From assembly GCA_031277255.1 (NCBI GenBank), contig JAITMS010000177.1, positions 1 through 42,564 on the forward strand: 42,564 nucleotides of DNA. The letters run 5' to 3'. The DNA comes from Azonexus sp. Its GTDB lineage: Bacteria; Pseudomonadota; Gammaproteobacteria; Burkholderiales; Rhodocyclaceae. A model generated the notes under the pieces. That model worked only from the letters and a program-made list of their open reading frames with translations, searched no databases and was not told the DNA's origin. Positions within the stretch are counted from its first letter, which is position 1. Each line of letters starts with the position of its first letter. Below, one piece after another: positions 27,855 to 35,948 of this stretch. Made by a program: the position numbers and the translations under genes.

Positions 27855-28610
27855 ATGAACTGGCGCGTCATGGCCGCCTCGGCCACGGGGCGCTCCCATC
27901 TGGATCTTGGGCTGCCGTGTCAGGACGCCCATGCCTCTGCGCTGGTCGGTGAGCTACTGGTGGCGGTGCTCTGCGATGGCGCAGGCTCGGCAGCGCAGAG
28001 CGATGCGGGAGCGCGGCATGTCGCCAGCAGCGTGGCAGCAGCGGTGGCAGCCGCGCCGACGCTGGGCGCTGATCCGCTCGCTCTGCCGGTCGAGGCCTTG
28101 CGGCCGATCATCGAAACCGCCATCGCAGCCGCCCGCGAGCAACTGGCGGCGCAGGCCGCCGCTCAGGGGCTGTGCCTGTCCGACTATGCCTGCACGCTGG
28201 TCGGCGCGCTGGCCGATAGCCGTGGCGGCTGGTTTTTTCACGTCGGCGATGGCGTCGCCGCCTGTGTTTTCAATGGCGACCTGCCCGCCGCGCTGTCCTT
28301 GCCCGCCAATGGCGAGTACGCCAACGAGACTTTTTTCGTCACCGGCGACAACTGGCGCGAACAACTGCGGCTGACCCGTTTTGCCGGCGCTGTCGCGGCG
28401 CTGGTGTTGATGTCCGACGGCGTGCAGCCATTTGCCATGGCGCGCGGGGGCGAAAGCCTGTTTGACCCCTTCATCGCGCCGGTGCTGCGTTACCTCGGCG
28501 GGGTAGACACGGCAGCGGGCAGCCAGGCGCTGCACGCGACGCTGGCCGATCCGCGCACCGAGGCGATCACCGGCGACGACAAAACCTTGCTGATCGCCCT
28601 GCCGGTCTGA
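27855..28610 (+). CDS. PP2C-family protein phosphatase
   Basis: A 251-residue phosphatase. It begins with MAASATGRSHLDLGLPCQDA, typical of PP2C_2 proteins. Metal-binding motifs are LCDGAGSA (Asp41), FFHVGDGVAACVF, LMSDGV and the C-terminal TGDDKTLL. No membrane segment is seen. The ATG at 27855 has GGAGG six bases upstream, the best ribosome site of the operon. It should remove phosphate from targets of the adjacent kinase, or from the kinase itself. The kinase gene starts 4 bases after its stop. Confidence 0.88.
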   Translation: MNWRVMAASATGRSHLDLGLPCQDAHASALVGELLVAVLCDGAGSAAQSDAGARHVASSVAAAVAAAPTLGADPLALPVEALRPIIETAIAAAREQLAAQAAAQGLCLSDYACTLVGALADSRGGWFFHVGDGVAACVFNGDLPAALSLPANGEYANETFFVTGDNWREQLRLTRFAGAVAALVLMSDGVQPFAMARGGESLFDPFIAPVLRYLGGVDTAAGSQALHATLADPRTEAITGDDKTLLIALPV

Positions 28611-28614
28611 GCGT

Positions 28615-30012
28615 ATGTCCGGCCACAGCGGCGACAAGGTTTACGACCAACAGCGCCAACCGCTGACCCTGGCTCGCCTGCTCAAAAGCGGCGGCGCGGG
28701 CAGTGTGTTTACGCTCAAGGAGCGCCCCCGCGAAGTCGCCAAGCTCTATCACACGGACAAGGACGCGCGGGCCTACGAGCGCAAGCTGCAAGCGATGCTG
28801 GAACTGCGGCCAGACCTGCCGGCCATCGAGGAAGGCGGCGGCGAACAGGTGCAGATCGCCTGGCCGACCAGCCTGCTGCGTGACGGCGGCGGACGCTTCA
28901 TCGGCTACGCCATGCCGATTCTCGACGTATCGGCCACCACCGATCTGGAACATGTGTTGCAGGAGCGGCAGGCGCGCGCCGCCGGGCTGCCGACCGGGCT
29001 GGGGGCGAAGATGACCCTGGCCGCCAATCTGGCGGCGCTGCTGGCGGCGCTGCACCATCGGCAGCATTACGTGGTCGATTTGAAGCCCCTGAACGTGCGC
29101 TTCTACCGCGACTCGCTGCACATCGCCATGCTCGACTGCGACGGCTTCAGCATCCAGGGCAGAGGCGAGCGTTTTCCGGCCGGGCAGGTCACCACCGACT
29201 ATCTGGCGGCTGAATTTCAGCAGCGCGGCGTCAAGCCGGGCGAGGAGGCGGCGCAGGATTGCTTCGCGCTGGCGGTGATGGTCTTCCAACTGCTCAACGC
29301 CGGCCTCCATCCTTATGCCGGGCGACCGCGCGACGCCACAGCGCCCAGCGACCTGCCGGGGCGCATCGCCGCCCACCTCTATCCCTACGGGCGGCGGCCC
29401 AATCCGCGCATGTTGCCATCGCCGGTCAGCGGTCACGAGATGTTTCCGCTGGCGCTGCGGGATATGTTTGATCGCGCCTTCGCGAAAGAAGCCCGCCAGC
29501 GCCCCTCGGCGCAGCAGTGGGCGACGCTGCTGCGGGAATACGCGCGGCGTGACACCGGGCAGTTGGTGACATGTAGCCGCGATGCCACGCACCAGCACTT
29601 TGCCGGACTGCCCTGCGCCGCCTGCGCCCGCGCCGGGCTGCTGGCTCAAAGCGCCAAAGCGGCGCGCGCACCACAGAGCGCGGGCGGCAGAAAGAAAAAG
29701 AAACGCCAGCAGGCTCGCACGGTCACGGCAACGCCGCGAATCGTTACACCGCCGCCCGCGCCGCCCGTGACGCCGCCAGCCCCGGTGGGGCCGCCGGGTT
29801 TGGGTTTGCGGGTATTCATGGCGGTCATCGGCACGCTGCTGCTGGGCTGGGTGATGAGTTGGGGGATGCCAGCCTGGCGCGACTACAGCGCCATCGCCGA
29901 TCCTGGCTGGGGACTGGGTTTTGGGCTGGCGGTCCAGTTCAGCCTGTTGCTGCTGGCCATCGTGGCATTCATCATCTTCGTGCCAATGGTAATCCTGAGC
30001 AAGCGACCATGA
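28615..30012 (+). CDS. Membrane-anchored serine/threonine kinase with zinc-ribbon-like tail
   Basis: A 465-residue protein. The kinase domain (about 15-315) has a Gly loop (SGGAGSVF, 25-32), Lys43 in EVAKLYH, catalytic VVDLKPLNV (Asp155, Asn160, with VV replacing HR), LDCDGF in place of DFG, and YLAAEF in place of APE. After it come C320-x5-H-x7-C-x2-C (a zinc-ribbon-like set), a Lys-rich stretch, a Pro-rich linker (368-395) and two membrane helices (about 399-420 and 433-460). TerY-P-triad kinases are usually described with helix-hairpin-helix tails; none is seen here. It overlaps the next gene by 4 bases. Confidence 0.85.
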   Translation: MSGHSGDKVYDQQRQPLTLARLLKSGGAGSVFTLKERPREVAKLYHTDKDARAYERKLQAMLELRPDLPAIEEGGGEQVQIAWPTSLLRDGGGRFIGYAMPILDVSATTDLEHVLQERQARAAGLPTGLGAKMTLAANLAALLAALHHRQHYVVDLKPLNVRFYRDSLHIAMLDCDGFSIQGRGERFPAGQVTTDYLAAEFQQRGVKPGEEAAQDCFALAVMVFQLLNAGLHPYAGRPRDATAPSDLPGRIAAHLYPYGRRPNPRMLPSPVSGHEMFPLALRDMFDRAFAKEARQRPSAQQWATLLREYARRDTGQLVTCSRDATHQHFAGLPCAACARAGLLAQSAKAARAPQSAGGRKKKKRQQARTVTATPRIVTPPPAPPVTPPAPVGPPGLGLRVFMAVIGTLLLGWVMSWGMPAWRDYSAIADPGWGLGFGLAVQFSLLLLAIVAFIIFVPMVILSKRP

Positions 30013-31682
30013 AGACGCTTCGCTCGCTGTTGATCGTATGGGTGGCGCTACTGTTTTTGCTGACCCCGCTGTTGGCATGGCTGGCTTCGCTGGTCTACGC
30101 CAGCATCGACTGGCTGGGCCACCTGTTCGTTACCGACAAGATCAGCGATGGCCGAGCCGCCTTCCGGGCGGGGGTGATGCTGGGTGGAAGCATCTCGGTG
30201 CTGTCGTTCATGCGTGTGGCCTGGCTGGACAAATCAGACTATTACTCAATCGCGGTGGGGATGTTGAGCCTGCTTTTCTTTTTCTTGACGCTGCTGACGG
30301 GCATTGGCGCTGACAGCGACCAACGCCCTCAGGCGTCCCGCGATGACGCATCGGCCACGATGGACAACAGCCCGCGCAACGCCTCGCGCTGGCAAACACC
30401 CTCGCGCTGGCAAACACGCGAAGCATTCGAGCAAGACATGCGCAAGAAACTGCACGAAACCATGCGCACGGCGGCGCGTGGCAATATGCGACGCACCGAT
30501 GTCTTGCTTGACGAACTGCGGGTATCGTCGCGCAACTGGCCTCGCCGGACTGAGGATTCGACCCGGTTTGAAAACCTGCGGGCCAAGTACGACCCGCTGG
30601 CCCAAAAACAGGAGGCGCTGCTGCCGGACCGCGCCCAGACCTGGGCGCGAAGATTGGCAATGAACTCCGAGGAATACCAACGAATGGAAGCGGAGTCGAT
30701 CGAACTGCTACGACAGATGTGGGCGGCATCACCGGAACAACCTGGGATAGGCATGCTGCTGCTGGTGAAAGACCTGCGTTCACTGGTGGTTTCGGGGGGG
30801 TTCTGGCCAAGACGCCGGGCCGTCTCCGGCGAAGCCCTGGAATCGTTGCGCCAGCGGCTGCGGCAGATTCATGCGCAGCAGGAACAATTGCTGGTCTACG
30901 CGCCGCTGGAAGAATCGTTGTGGGAAACCTATGGCAAGACGCTGGTCGATCAGGATGAGGAACTGGCTCTGGGCGCTCAGGTCATTGCCGGACGAATCGA
31001 GGAACGCCGGAGCAGCGGCGATTACGGTTACGGTCTGAACAGTTACCCCATGCTGTCCTCGAATTTGAAGATCGTGAGCAGCCTGCTATTGGGGAACAAG
31101 GAGAACAATTCACAGGCGCGCGCGGACATTCTGGAAGCGCGCGCGAAACAACTGCTCGCCCCGCCATCAGGCAATGTTCTTCTGTCGGAGAATCTGTCAG
31201 AGAAAGCTCCGGTAATATTGTCACAGGAATCCGCCGCTCTGGCAGAGCAGGCGATGCCGCCAGCCGGACGGCTCGAAGACGGAACCGGGCTGTGGATGCC
31301 GCCGCCCGAACCGCTGCCAGCGCCGCCGAAGCCAACGCCAGAAACCGATTTCGGCCAGATCACGGTCGATCTGGCCGCAGCGGGGTTCAAACCGCAACCT
31401 TCCGGCATCGTGTTCAGAGAGTCGGGCATCATCGTCAATAGCCGGGTCGTGCTGGCGCTCGATGTCTGGAAAGACGGTCGGGTGACCTCGGTGCTGGTGG
31501 AGGAAAGCAGCGGTTTACCGGGGCTGGATCAGGCCGCGCGCCTTGGCGCGGCGGGCTGGCGCAGCGCCCGCAAGGTGCCGGAAAGCGGCGAGCGGCGGCG
31601 CGTCACCATTGAGTTCACAGCGCCCCCGCGGCGGCTACCCTTCTCCCTAACCCCTGTCCCACAAGGAGGAGATGGGCTTTGA
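30009..31682 (+). CDS. Membrane protein with C-terminal TonB-like domain, fourth gene of the kinase operon
   Basis: A 557-residue protein not recognised as a whole. Three membrane helices are at about 5-30, 52-73 and 81-100. A polar, helix-rich middle region (about 105-430) follows, with a small internal duplication (SRWQT twice near 127-136). A Pro-rich linker (PPPEPLPAPPKPTPETD) and a TonB-C-like module (VVLALDVWKDGRVTSVLVEE, GLDQAARLGAAGWRSARKVP) end the protein. The ATG at 30009 overlaps the kinase stop (ATGA). It could be the substrate or output of the kinase/phosphatase pair, linking cytoplasmic signalling to an envelope partner; this is inference. TonB function itself is unlikely to be classical, since no ExbB/ExbD is nearby. 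Confidence 0.72.
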   Translation: MKTLRSLLIVWVALLFLLTPLLAWLASLVYASIDWLGHLFVTDKISDGRAAFRAGVMLGGSISVLSFMRVAWLDKSDYYSIAVGMLSLLFFFLTLLTGIGADSDQRPQASRDDASATMDNSPRNASRWQTPSRWQTREAFEQDMRKKLHETMRTAARGNMRRTDVLLDELRVSSRNWPRRTEDSTRFENLRAKYDPLAQKQEALLPDRAQTWARRLAMNSEEYQRMEAESIELLRQMWAASPEQPGIGMLLLVKDLRSLVVSGGFWPRRRAVSGEALESLRQRLRQIHAQQEQLLVYAPLEESLWETYGKTLVDQDEELALGAQVIAGRIEERRSSGDYGYGLNSYPMLSSNLKIVSSLLLGNKENNSQARADILEARAKQLLAPPSGNVLLSENLSEKAPVILSQESAALAEQAMPPAGRLEDGTGLWMPPPEPLPAPPKPTPETDFGQITVDLAAAGFKPQPSGIVFRESGIIVNSRVVLALDVWKDGRVTSVLVEESSGLPGLDQAARLGAAGWRSARKVPESGERRRVTIEFTAPPRRLPFSLTPVPQGGDGL

Positions 31683-31755
31683 CTTTGGCGCAAGGTGATG
31701 GATTGGAATGTGTATGCGTTTGAACCCAACCGCTCCAAACCTGCGGTGAGCGGCT

Positions 31756-31955
31756 TAGCGCGGTTTTGATTGAAGTGCATACAACCCCTATACCGTTCGG
31801 GCTGAGTCTGTCCCTTCGACAAACTCAGGACAGGCGAAGCCCGGTTCAAACCGCCGTATCCTCTCTCCGCACCGTCCTTCGACCATTCGACAAGCTCATG
31901 GCAGGCGAAGCTCAGGACGAACGGGAGTACAAGGACTTGAACAGAAAATGCGCTA
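31756..31955. repeat. MITE-like element, copy B (200 bp)
   Basis: The left end TAGCGCGGTTTTGATT and right end AAAATGCGCTA are imperfect inverted repeats. The interior is almost identical to copy C and carries several inverted pieces of the CCTGAGCTTGTCGAAGG-type palindrome. It shares a TA with copy C, as expected if insertion targets TA. Confidence 0.75.
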
Positions 31956-32155
31956 GAGCGGTTTTGATTAAAGTGCATATACACCCCCTATACCGTTCAG
32001 GCTGAGCCTGTCCCTTCGACAAACTCAGGACAGGCGAAGCCCGGTTCAAGCCGCCGTATCCTCTCTCCGCACCGTCCTTCGACCATTCGACAAGCTCATG
32101 GCAGGCGAAGCTCAGGACGAACGGGAGTGTAAAGACTTGAACAGAAAATGCGCTA
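31954..32155. repeat. MITE-like element, copy C (202 bp), tandem to copy B
   Basis: It starts TAGAGCGGTTTTGATTAAAG and ends AAAATGCGCTA. It differs from copy B only at scattered positions, so the tandem arose by recent duplication or repeated insertion. Confidence 0.75.
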
Positions 32156-32169
32156 ATCTGAAAATGGAA

Positions 32170-32367
32170 TCAGGCGTCCGGCAACGGTAATTGATCTTCG
32201 TCCCCAGCCGCCCCGCCTTCGGCCGGAATGCGGTAAGCCTCGCTGGCCCAGGCGCCGAGGTCGATTTTTTTGCAACGCTCGGAACAGAAGGGTCGCCACG
32301 GGTTTTCCGGCGACCACAGGGCTTGGCTGCCGCATTGCGGGCAGCGGACTTGGCGGGTTTTTGTCAT
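32170..32367 (-). CDS. yacG: DNA gyrase inhibitor YacG
   Basis: A 65-residue zinc protein: VRCPQCG and [18 protein letters not shown] give the four-Cys zinc site and the typical YacG helix. YacG binds GyrB and inhibits gyrase. Its ATG overlaps the zapD stop by one base (TAATG). The order coaE-zapD-yacG is conserved in beta- and gammaproteobacteria. The stop is close to the right end of MITE-like copy C. Confidence 0.93.
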   Translation of the reverse strand: MTKTRQVRCPQCGSQALWSPENPWRPFCSERCKKIDLGAWASEAYRIPAEGGAAGDEDQLPLPDA

Positions 32368-33125
32368 TACAGATTGCAGAAGGTCAGTTCAAAAGACACC
32401 TGGCCTTCGCAGTTACGCGCCCTGACTTCGCCATGCGGCGGCTTGGTGAAACGGATGTTGAGGAAGTATTTGTTGGCGCTGACTTCGGGAATCGCCGCTT
32501 CTTCGTCGGCGATCACGACGCGCGCCATCTGCGCCGTCGTGCCGCCGAGGTTGAGCTGGAACTGACCGGCGCTGGCGGTATAGCTCTTGGGGCGGCCACT
32601 GGCGCGCAGAAGGCGAAGGACGATGGCGGCGGCGTCGCGCATCGGCGCCATCGTGCGCGCCCAGCCTTCGAGCGCCTGACGGCGGGTTTCCGGGCTGCGA
32701 TGCAGCCACCAGTGGTAGGAGGGCAGGTCGAATTCGCAGACGCCACCGGGAATGGCGGCGCGGCTTTTGATGCCCATCAGCCAGTCGTTGTCGCGCAGTT
32801 GCTGGCCGAGTTTGCCGTTCATGGCGAGCAGCGCGGCGGCGGATTGTTCGATTTCGTACAAGGCGCCGGAGAGGGCTTCTTCGGAAATGTCGGGGTTGTT
32901 GCGGTAGGCGAGCAGCGTTTGGCGCTGCCGCTCCAGTTCCTGCAACAGATCCATCTTGAGGTCGACACGGCCTGCGGTGTCGAGGATTTCAAAGAGGGTG
33001 ACGAGCGCCGTGTGATGTTCAAGCGGCTCGTCGCCTTGCGTGAAATACACCGTTTTGTCGAACAGGTCTTCCAGACGCAGGAGCGTGCGGATGCGTTCGT
33101 TAAACGGGTATTCGTAGGTAATCAC
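32367..33125 (-). CDS. zapD: Cell division protein ZapD
   Basis: A 252-residue protein from the GTG at 33125. The start [21 protein letters not shown] is the standard ZapD N-terminus, and the C-terminal half contains [20 protein letters not shown] and [10 protein letters not shown]. It crosslinks FtsZ filaments at the division ring. The open frame extends to a TTG at 33188, which adds residues not found in relatives. The gap from coaE is about 60 bases. Confidence 0.92.
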   Translation of the reverse strand: MITYEYPFNERIRTLLRLEDLFDKTVYFTQGDEPLEHHTALVTLFEILDTAGRVDLKMDLLQELERQRQTLLAYRNNPDISEEALSGALYEIEQSAAALLAMNGKLGQQLRDNDWLMGIKSRAAIPGGVCEFDLPSYHWWLHRSPETRRQALEGWARTMAPMRDAAAIVLRLLRASGRPKSYTASAGQFQLNLGGTTAQMARVVIADEEAAIPEVSANKYFLNIRFTKPPHGEVRARNCEGQVSFELTFCNL

Positions 33126-33184
33126 GCTGCCGGTATCCAAAAAATACAAAATCTTCTGTATTTTGAGTGATTTGCGTGCAAATC

Positions 33185-33811
33185 TCAACAGTTTGCTTTA
33201 GCTGGATTGGTAGAAAATTCCAGATATTTTTGGTGCAGCCCGGCGACTGCCGCTGCCAGCGCATCCATGTCGCTGTCATTGACAATGACATCATCGGCAG
33301 CAGCCAGCCGTTCGGCGCGCGTCGCCTGAGCCGCCATGATGGCGCGCACGGCGGCTTCGTCGTGGCCGTTGCGGGCGGTGACGCGGGCGATTTGCAGGTC
33401 TTCCGGGCAATCGACGACGAGAATGCGCTGGTAGCGGCCCGTGCGCTGACCGCCGCCTTCGACCAGCAACGGTACGTCGACGATGACGTAGGGCGAGGTT
33501 GCGGCCTGGCAGCGGCGGCGGCTTTCGGCATGGATCAGGGGATGGAGGATGGCTTCGAGTTGCTGGCGTTCCGCTGGATCGGCGAAAACGCGGCGGCGCA
33601 TGGCGGCGCGGTCAAGCGCGCCGCTGGCGTCAACCATCTGCGGGCCGAAGCGGGCGGCCAGCGCCGGTATGGCCGCGCCGCCGGGGGCGGTCAACTGGCG
33701 GGCGATGGCGTCGCTATCGACAATGGCGATGCCGCGCTCGGCAAACAGTTGGGCAACCAGGCTCTTGCCGCTGCCAATGCCGCCGGTCAGGCCAACGACG
33801 TAACCGCTCAC
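33185..33811 (-). CDS. coaE: Dephospho-CoA kinase
   Basis: A 208-residue kinase with P-loop VGLTGGIGSGKS, DSDAIARQLTAPGG, the lid region and VIVDVPLLVEGG, all standard CoaE motifs. It carries out the last step of coenzyme A synthesis. The GTG at 33811 overlaps the stop of the upstream SPOR gene (GTGA); a TTG six bases earlier is also possible. The usual neighbour pilD is absent and replaced by the SPOR/trpB2 pair. Confidence 0.93.
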   Translation of the reverse strand: MSGYVVGLTGGIGSGKSLVAQLFAERGIAIVDSDAIARQLTAPGGAAIPALAARFGPQMVDASGALDRAAMRRRVFADPAERQQLEAILHPLIHAESRRRCQAATSPYVIVDVPLLVEGGGQRTGRYQRILVVDCPEDLQIARVTARNGHDEAAVRAIMAAQATRAERLAAADDVIVNDSDMDALAAAVAGLHQKYLEFSTNPAKANC

Positions 33812-34479
33812 GGGCAACCTTGGCGCGTCGGCTTGACGAAATCGCCATTGAGCGCCGCCAGGAGATCGGCCAGCCCGGCGCTTGGCCCGTCAGCGCGCAG
33901 ACCGAGTGTGCCGTCCTTGCCCGGACGCAGCATCAGCCGGGCGGAGCGAACGCCCATGCTTTTCAGTTCGGCATAACGCTCCTGACCGCCTTTTTCGGAA
34001 GAAAACACGCCGAGTGAAATGGCAAAGCGGTTGGGGCCTTCCTGGACGACAAAATAATCGGTAATGCCGTAGCGGCGCAATTCAGCCGCCTTTTTTTCCG
34101 CCTCGGTCTTGCTCGTCTGCGGCGGAATATAGATCCACCAGCCGCCGTTCTCGCCGCCATCGGTGCGGCTCAGCGTAAAGTTGGCGAAGCGGCTGGCAAT
34201 GAGGGTGCTGAGGCGGTCAGCGTCAATCGCCGATAAATTTTCCCAGAACAGACAGGCGCGGGCAGCCAGATCGAGGGTGACGGGCGCGGGTTCCGTTCCG
34301 GCCCGGCTATTCGACGGCAACGGCGGCTCGACGCCGCTGGAGACGACGCGGATGCTTTCCTGTCGCAGCTGACGGGTCAGACGCCCGGCGTCCGGCCCTT
34401 CGGACTTGCCGAGATAGCCTTGGTCAAAGGCGTAGAACAGCAGATTGGCGAGGACGAGGAGAAAGACAAAAACTTTCAC
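33808..34479 (-). CDS. SPOR-domain protein with N-terminal membrane anchor
   Basis: A 223-residue protein. One helix (KVFVFLLVLANLLFYAFDQGYLG) anchors it in the inner membrane, followed by a flexible region and a SPOR-like domain (about 105-190: GGWWIYIPPQTSKTEAEKKAAELRR... FAISLGVFSSEKGGQERYAEL). SPOR domains bind denuded peptidoglycan at the septum, which fits the neighbour zapD. The GTG at 34479 is chosen over a TTG at 34485 by family alignment; the TTG would overlap the trpB2 stop. Confidence 0.85.
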   Translation of the reverse strand: MKVFVFLLVLANLLFYAFDQGYLGKSEGPDAGRLTRQLRQESIRVVSSGVEPPLPSNSRAGTEPAPVTLDLAARACLFWENLSAIDADRLSTLIASRFANFTLSRTDGGENGGWWIYIPPQTSKTEAEKKAAELRRYGITDYFVVQEGPNRFAISLGVFSSEKGGQERYAELKSMGVRSARLMLRPGKDGTLGLRADGPSAGLADLLAALNGDFVKPTRQGCP

Positions 34480-34481
34480 GA

Positions 34482-35846
34482 TCAACCCACTTTGGGCAAA
34501 TGCTTCAGGGATTCGCTGATCGCCTCCGCCGGGTAGTCGTAATCTTCCAGCTTGCCGGAGAAGTAGCGGTCATAGGAGGCCATATCGAAATGCCCGTGGC
34601 CGGTCAGGCAAAAGAGGATGGTTCTGGCTTCGCCGGTCGCCTTGCAGGCCAGCGCCTCGTCAATGACGGCGCGGATGGCGTGGCAGGATTCCGGCGCCGG
34701 GATGATGCCTTCGGCGCGGGCGAACTGGATACCGGCCTCAAAGGTGGCGACTTGCGGCACAGCCAGCGCCTCGATCCGTTTTTCGTGAAAAAGCTGCGAC
34801 ACCAGGGGCGAAGCGCCGTGATAACGCAAGCCGCCGGCGTGGATGCCAGGCGGCATGAAATTGTGGCCGAGGGTGTACATCTTCATGATCGGCGTATAGC
34901 CGGAAGCGTCGCCGTAATCATAGGTATAAGCGCCCTTGGTCAGCGTCGGGCAGGAACTCGGCTCGACCGCGACACAGCGCAAATCGCGCGCCTGCCTGTC
35001 GCCCGCGGCCTGATCGGCGAGAAAGGGAAAGGCGATGCCGCCAAAACTGGAGCCGCCGCCGCAGGGGCCAAAAATCACATCCGGGTAGAGGCCGATTTTG
35101 GCGAACTGCTTTTTCGCCTCCAGCCCCATCACCGTCTGGTGCAGCAGCACGTGGTTCAACACCGAACCCAGCGTGTAGCAGGTCTGCGGATCAGCCGCGG
35201 CTTCTTCAACCGCTTCGGAAATCGCCAGACCAAGCGAACCCTGGCAATCGGGATCCGCCGCCAGCGCGGCGCGTCCGGCCTGGGTCAAAGCGGTCGGGCT
35301 GGCGAATACTTCGGCCCCCCAGGTCTGCATCATCGAGCGGCGAAACGGTTTTTGCTCAAAACTGACCTTGACCATGAAGACCCGCACCGGCAGGCCGAAC
35401 ATCTGCCCGGCGTAAGCAATCGACGACCCCCACTGCCCGGCCCCGGTTTCCGTCGTCAGCCGTTTGGTTCCCGCCCGTTGGTTGAAATACGCCTGCGGCA
35501 CGGCGGAATTGGGCTTGTGCGAACCGGCGGCGGAGACGCCTTCGTACTTGTAGAAAATTTTGGCCGGCGTACCGAGCATCTGCTCCAGCCGCAGGGCGCG
35601 CACCAAGGGCGCCGGCCGCCATTGCGCGTAAATCTGCCGCACTTCCTCAGGAATCGGAATCCAGCGCCGACTGCTCATCTCCTGTTCCAGAATCGGCCCC
35701 GGAAAAATCGCCGCCATCGCCTCCGGCGACACCGGCTGCCCATCCGGCCCCAGCGGCGGCGACGGCGGCGTCGACAGATCGGCGGCGATGTTGTACCAGT
35801 GGTCGGGAATTTCGTCAGCGGTCAGATCAATGCGAAGCGGCGTCAT
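34482..35846 (-). CDS. trpB2: TrpB2-type tryptophan synthase beta-like protein
   Basis: A 454-residue PLP enzyme of the TrpB2/TIGR01415-like group, longer than TrpB1 (about 400). It has WRPAPLVRALRLE, KYEGVSAAGSHKPNSAVPQ with the PLP lysine, GAGQWGSSIA, FGPCGGGSSFGG for phosphate binding, and FCLTGHGHFDM. It condenses indole or a related nucleophile with serine or phosphoserine; TrpB2 can work without TrpA. The ATG at 35846 has GGGAGA upstream. No other trp gene is nearby, and it sits upstream of SPOR-coaE-zapD-yacG in one tightly packed run, an unusual context. Confidence 0.9.
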   Translation of the reverse strand: MTPLRIDLTADEIPDHWYNIAADLSTPPSPPLGPDGQPVSPEAMAAIFPGPILEQEMSSRRWIPIPEEVRQIYAQWRPAPLVRALRLEQMLGTPAKIFYKYEGVSAAGSHKPNSAVPQAYFNQRAGTKRLTTETGAGQWGSSIAYAGQMFGLPVRVFMVKVSFEQKPFRRSMMQTWGAEVFASPTALTQAGRAALAADPDCQGSLGLAISEAVEEAAADPQTCYTLGSVLNHVLLHQTVMGLEAKKQFAKIGLYPDVIFGPCGGGSSFGGIAFPFLADQAAGDRQARDLRCVAVEPSSCPTLTKGAYTYDYGDASGYTPIMKMYTLGHNFMPPGIHAGGLRYHGASPLVSQLFHEKRIEALAVPQVATFEAGIQFARAEGIIPAPESCHAIRAVIDEALACKATGEARTILFCLTGHGHFDMASYDRYFSGKLEDYDYPAEAISESLKHLPKVG

Positions 35847-35948
35847 TGTTTTTTCTCCCAGCAAGTTGCGTATGCAAAGACCGCTAACTTAACCGGAAAC
35901 GCGCGGCTGAAAAAGCCCGCCGTGTTTTGTCGCGCTAACGCTGCTGTC

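Larger units (their letters stand above)
31683..32169. other. 487-base gene-free stretch filled by repeats
   Basis: Apart from two tandem MITE-like copies (31756-32155) I see nothing here. Short open frames inside it are made of repeat DNA and have no ribosome sites. Confidence 0.7.

Noticed and set aside
30009-31682. Classical TonB energy transducer
   Set aside because: There are three N-terminal helices, a very long middle region and no exbB/exbD or receptor gene nearby.
31766-32005. 79-codon open frame in the repeat region
   Set aside because: It consists of MITE/REP DNA and has no ribosome site.
31756-32155. CRISPR-like array
   Set aside because: Only two 200-bp near-identical units are present, with no short repeats or spacers and no cas genes.
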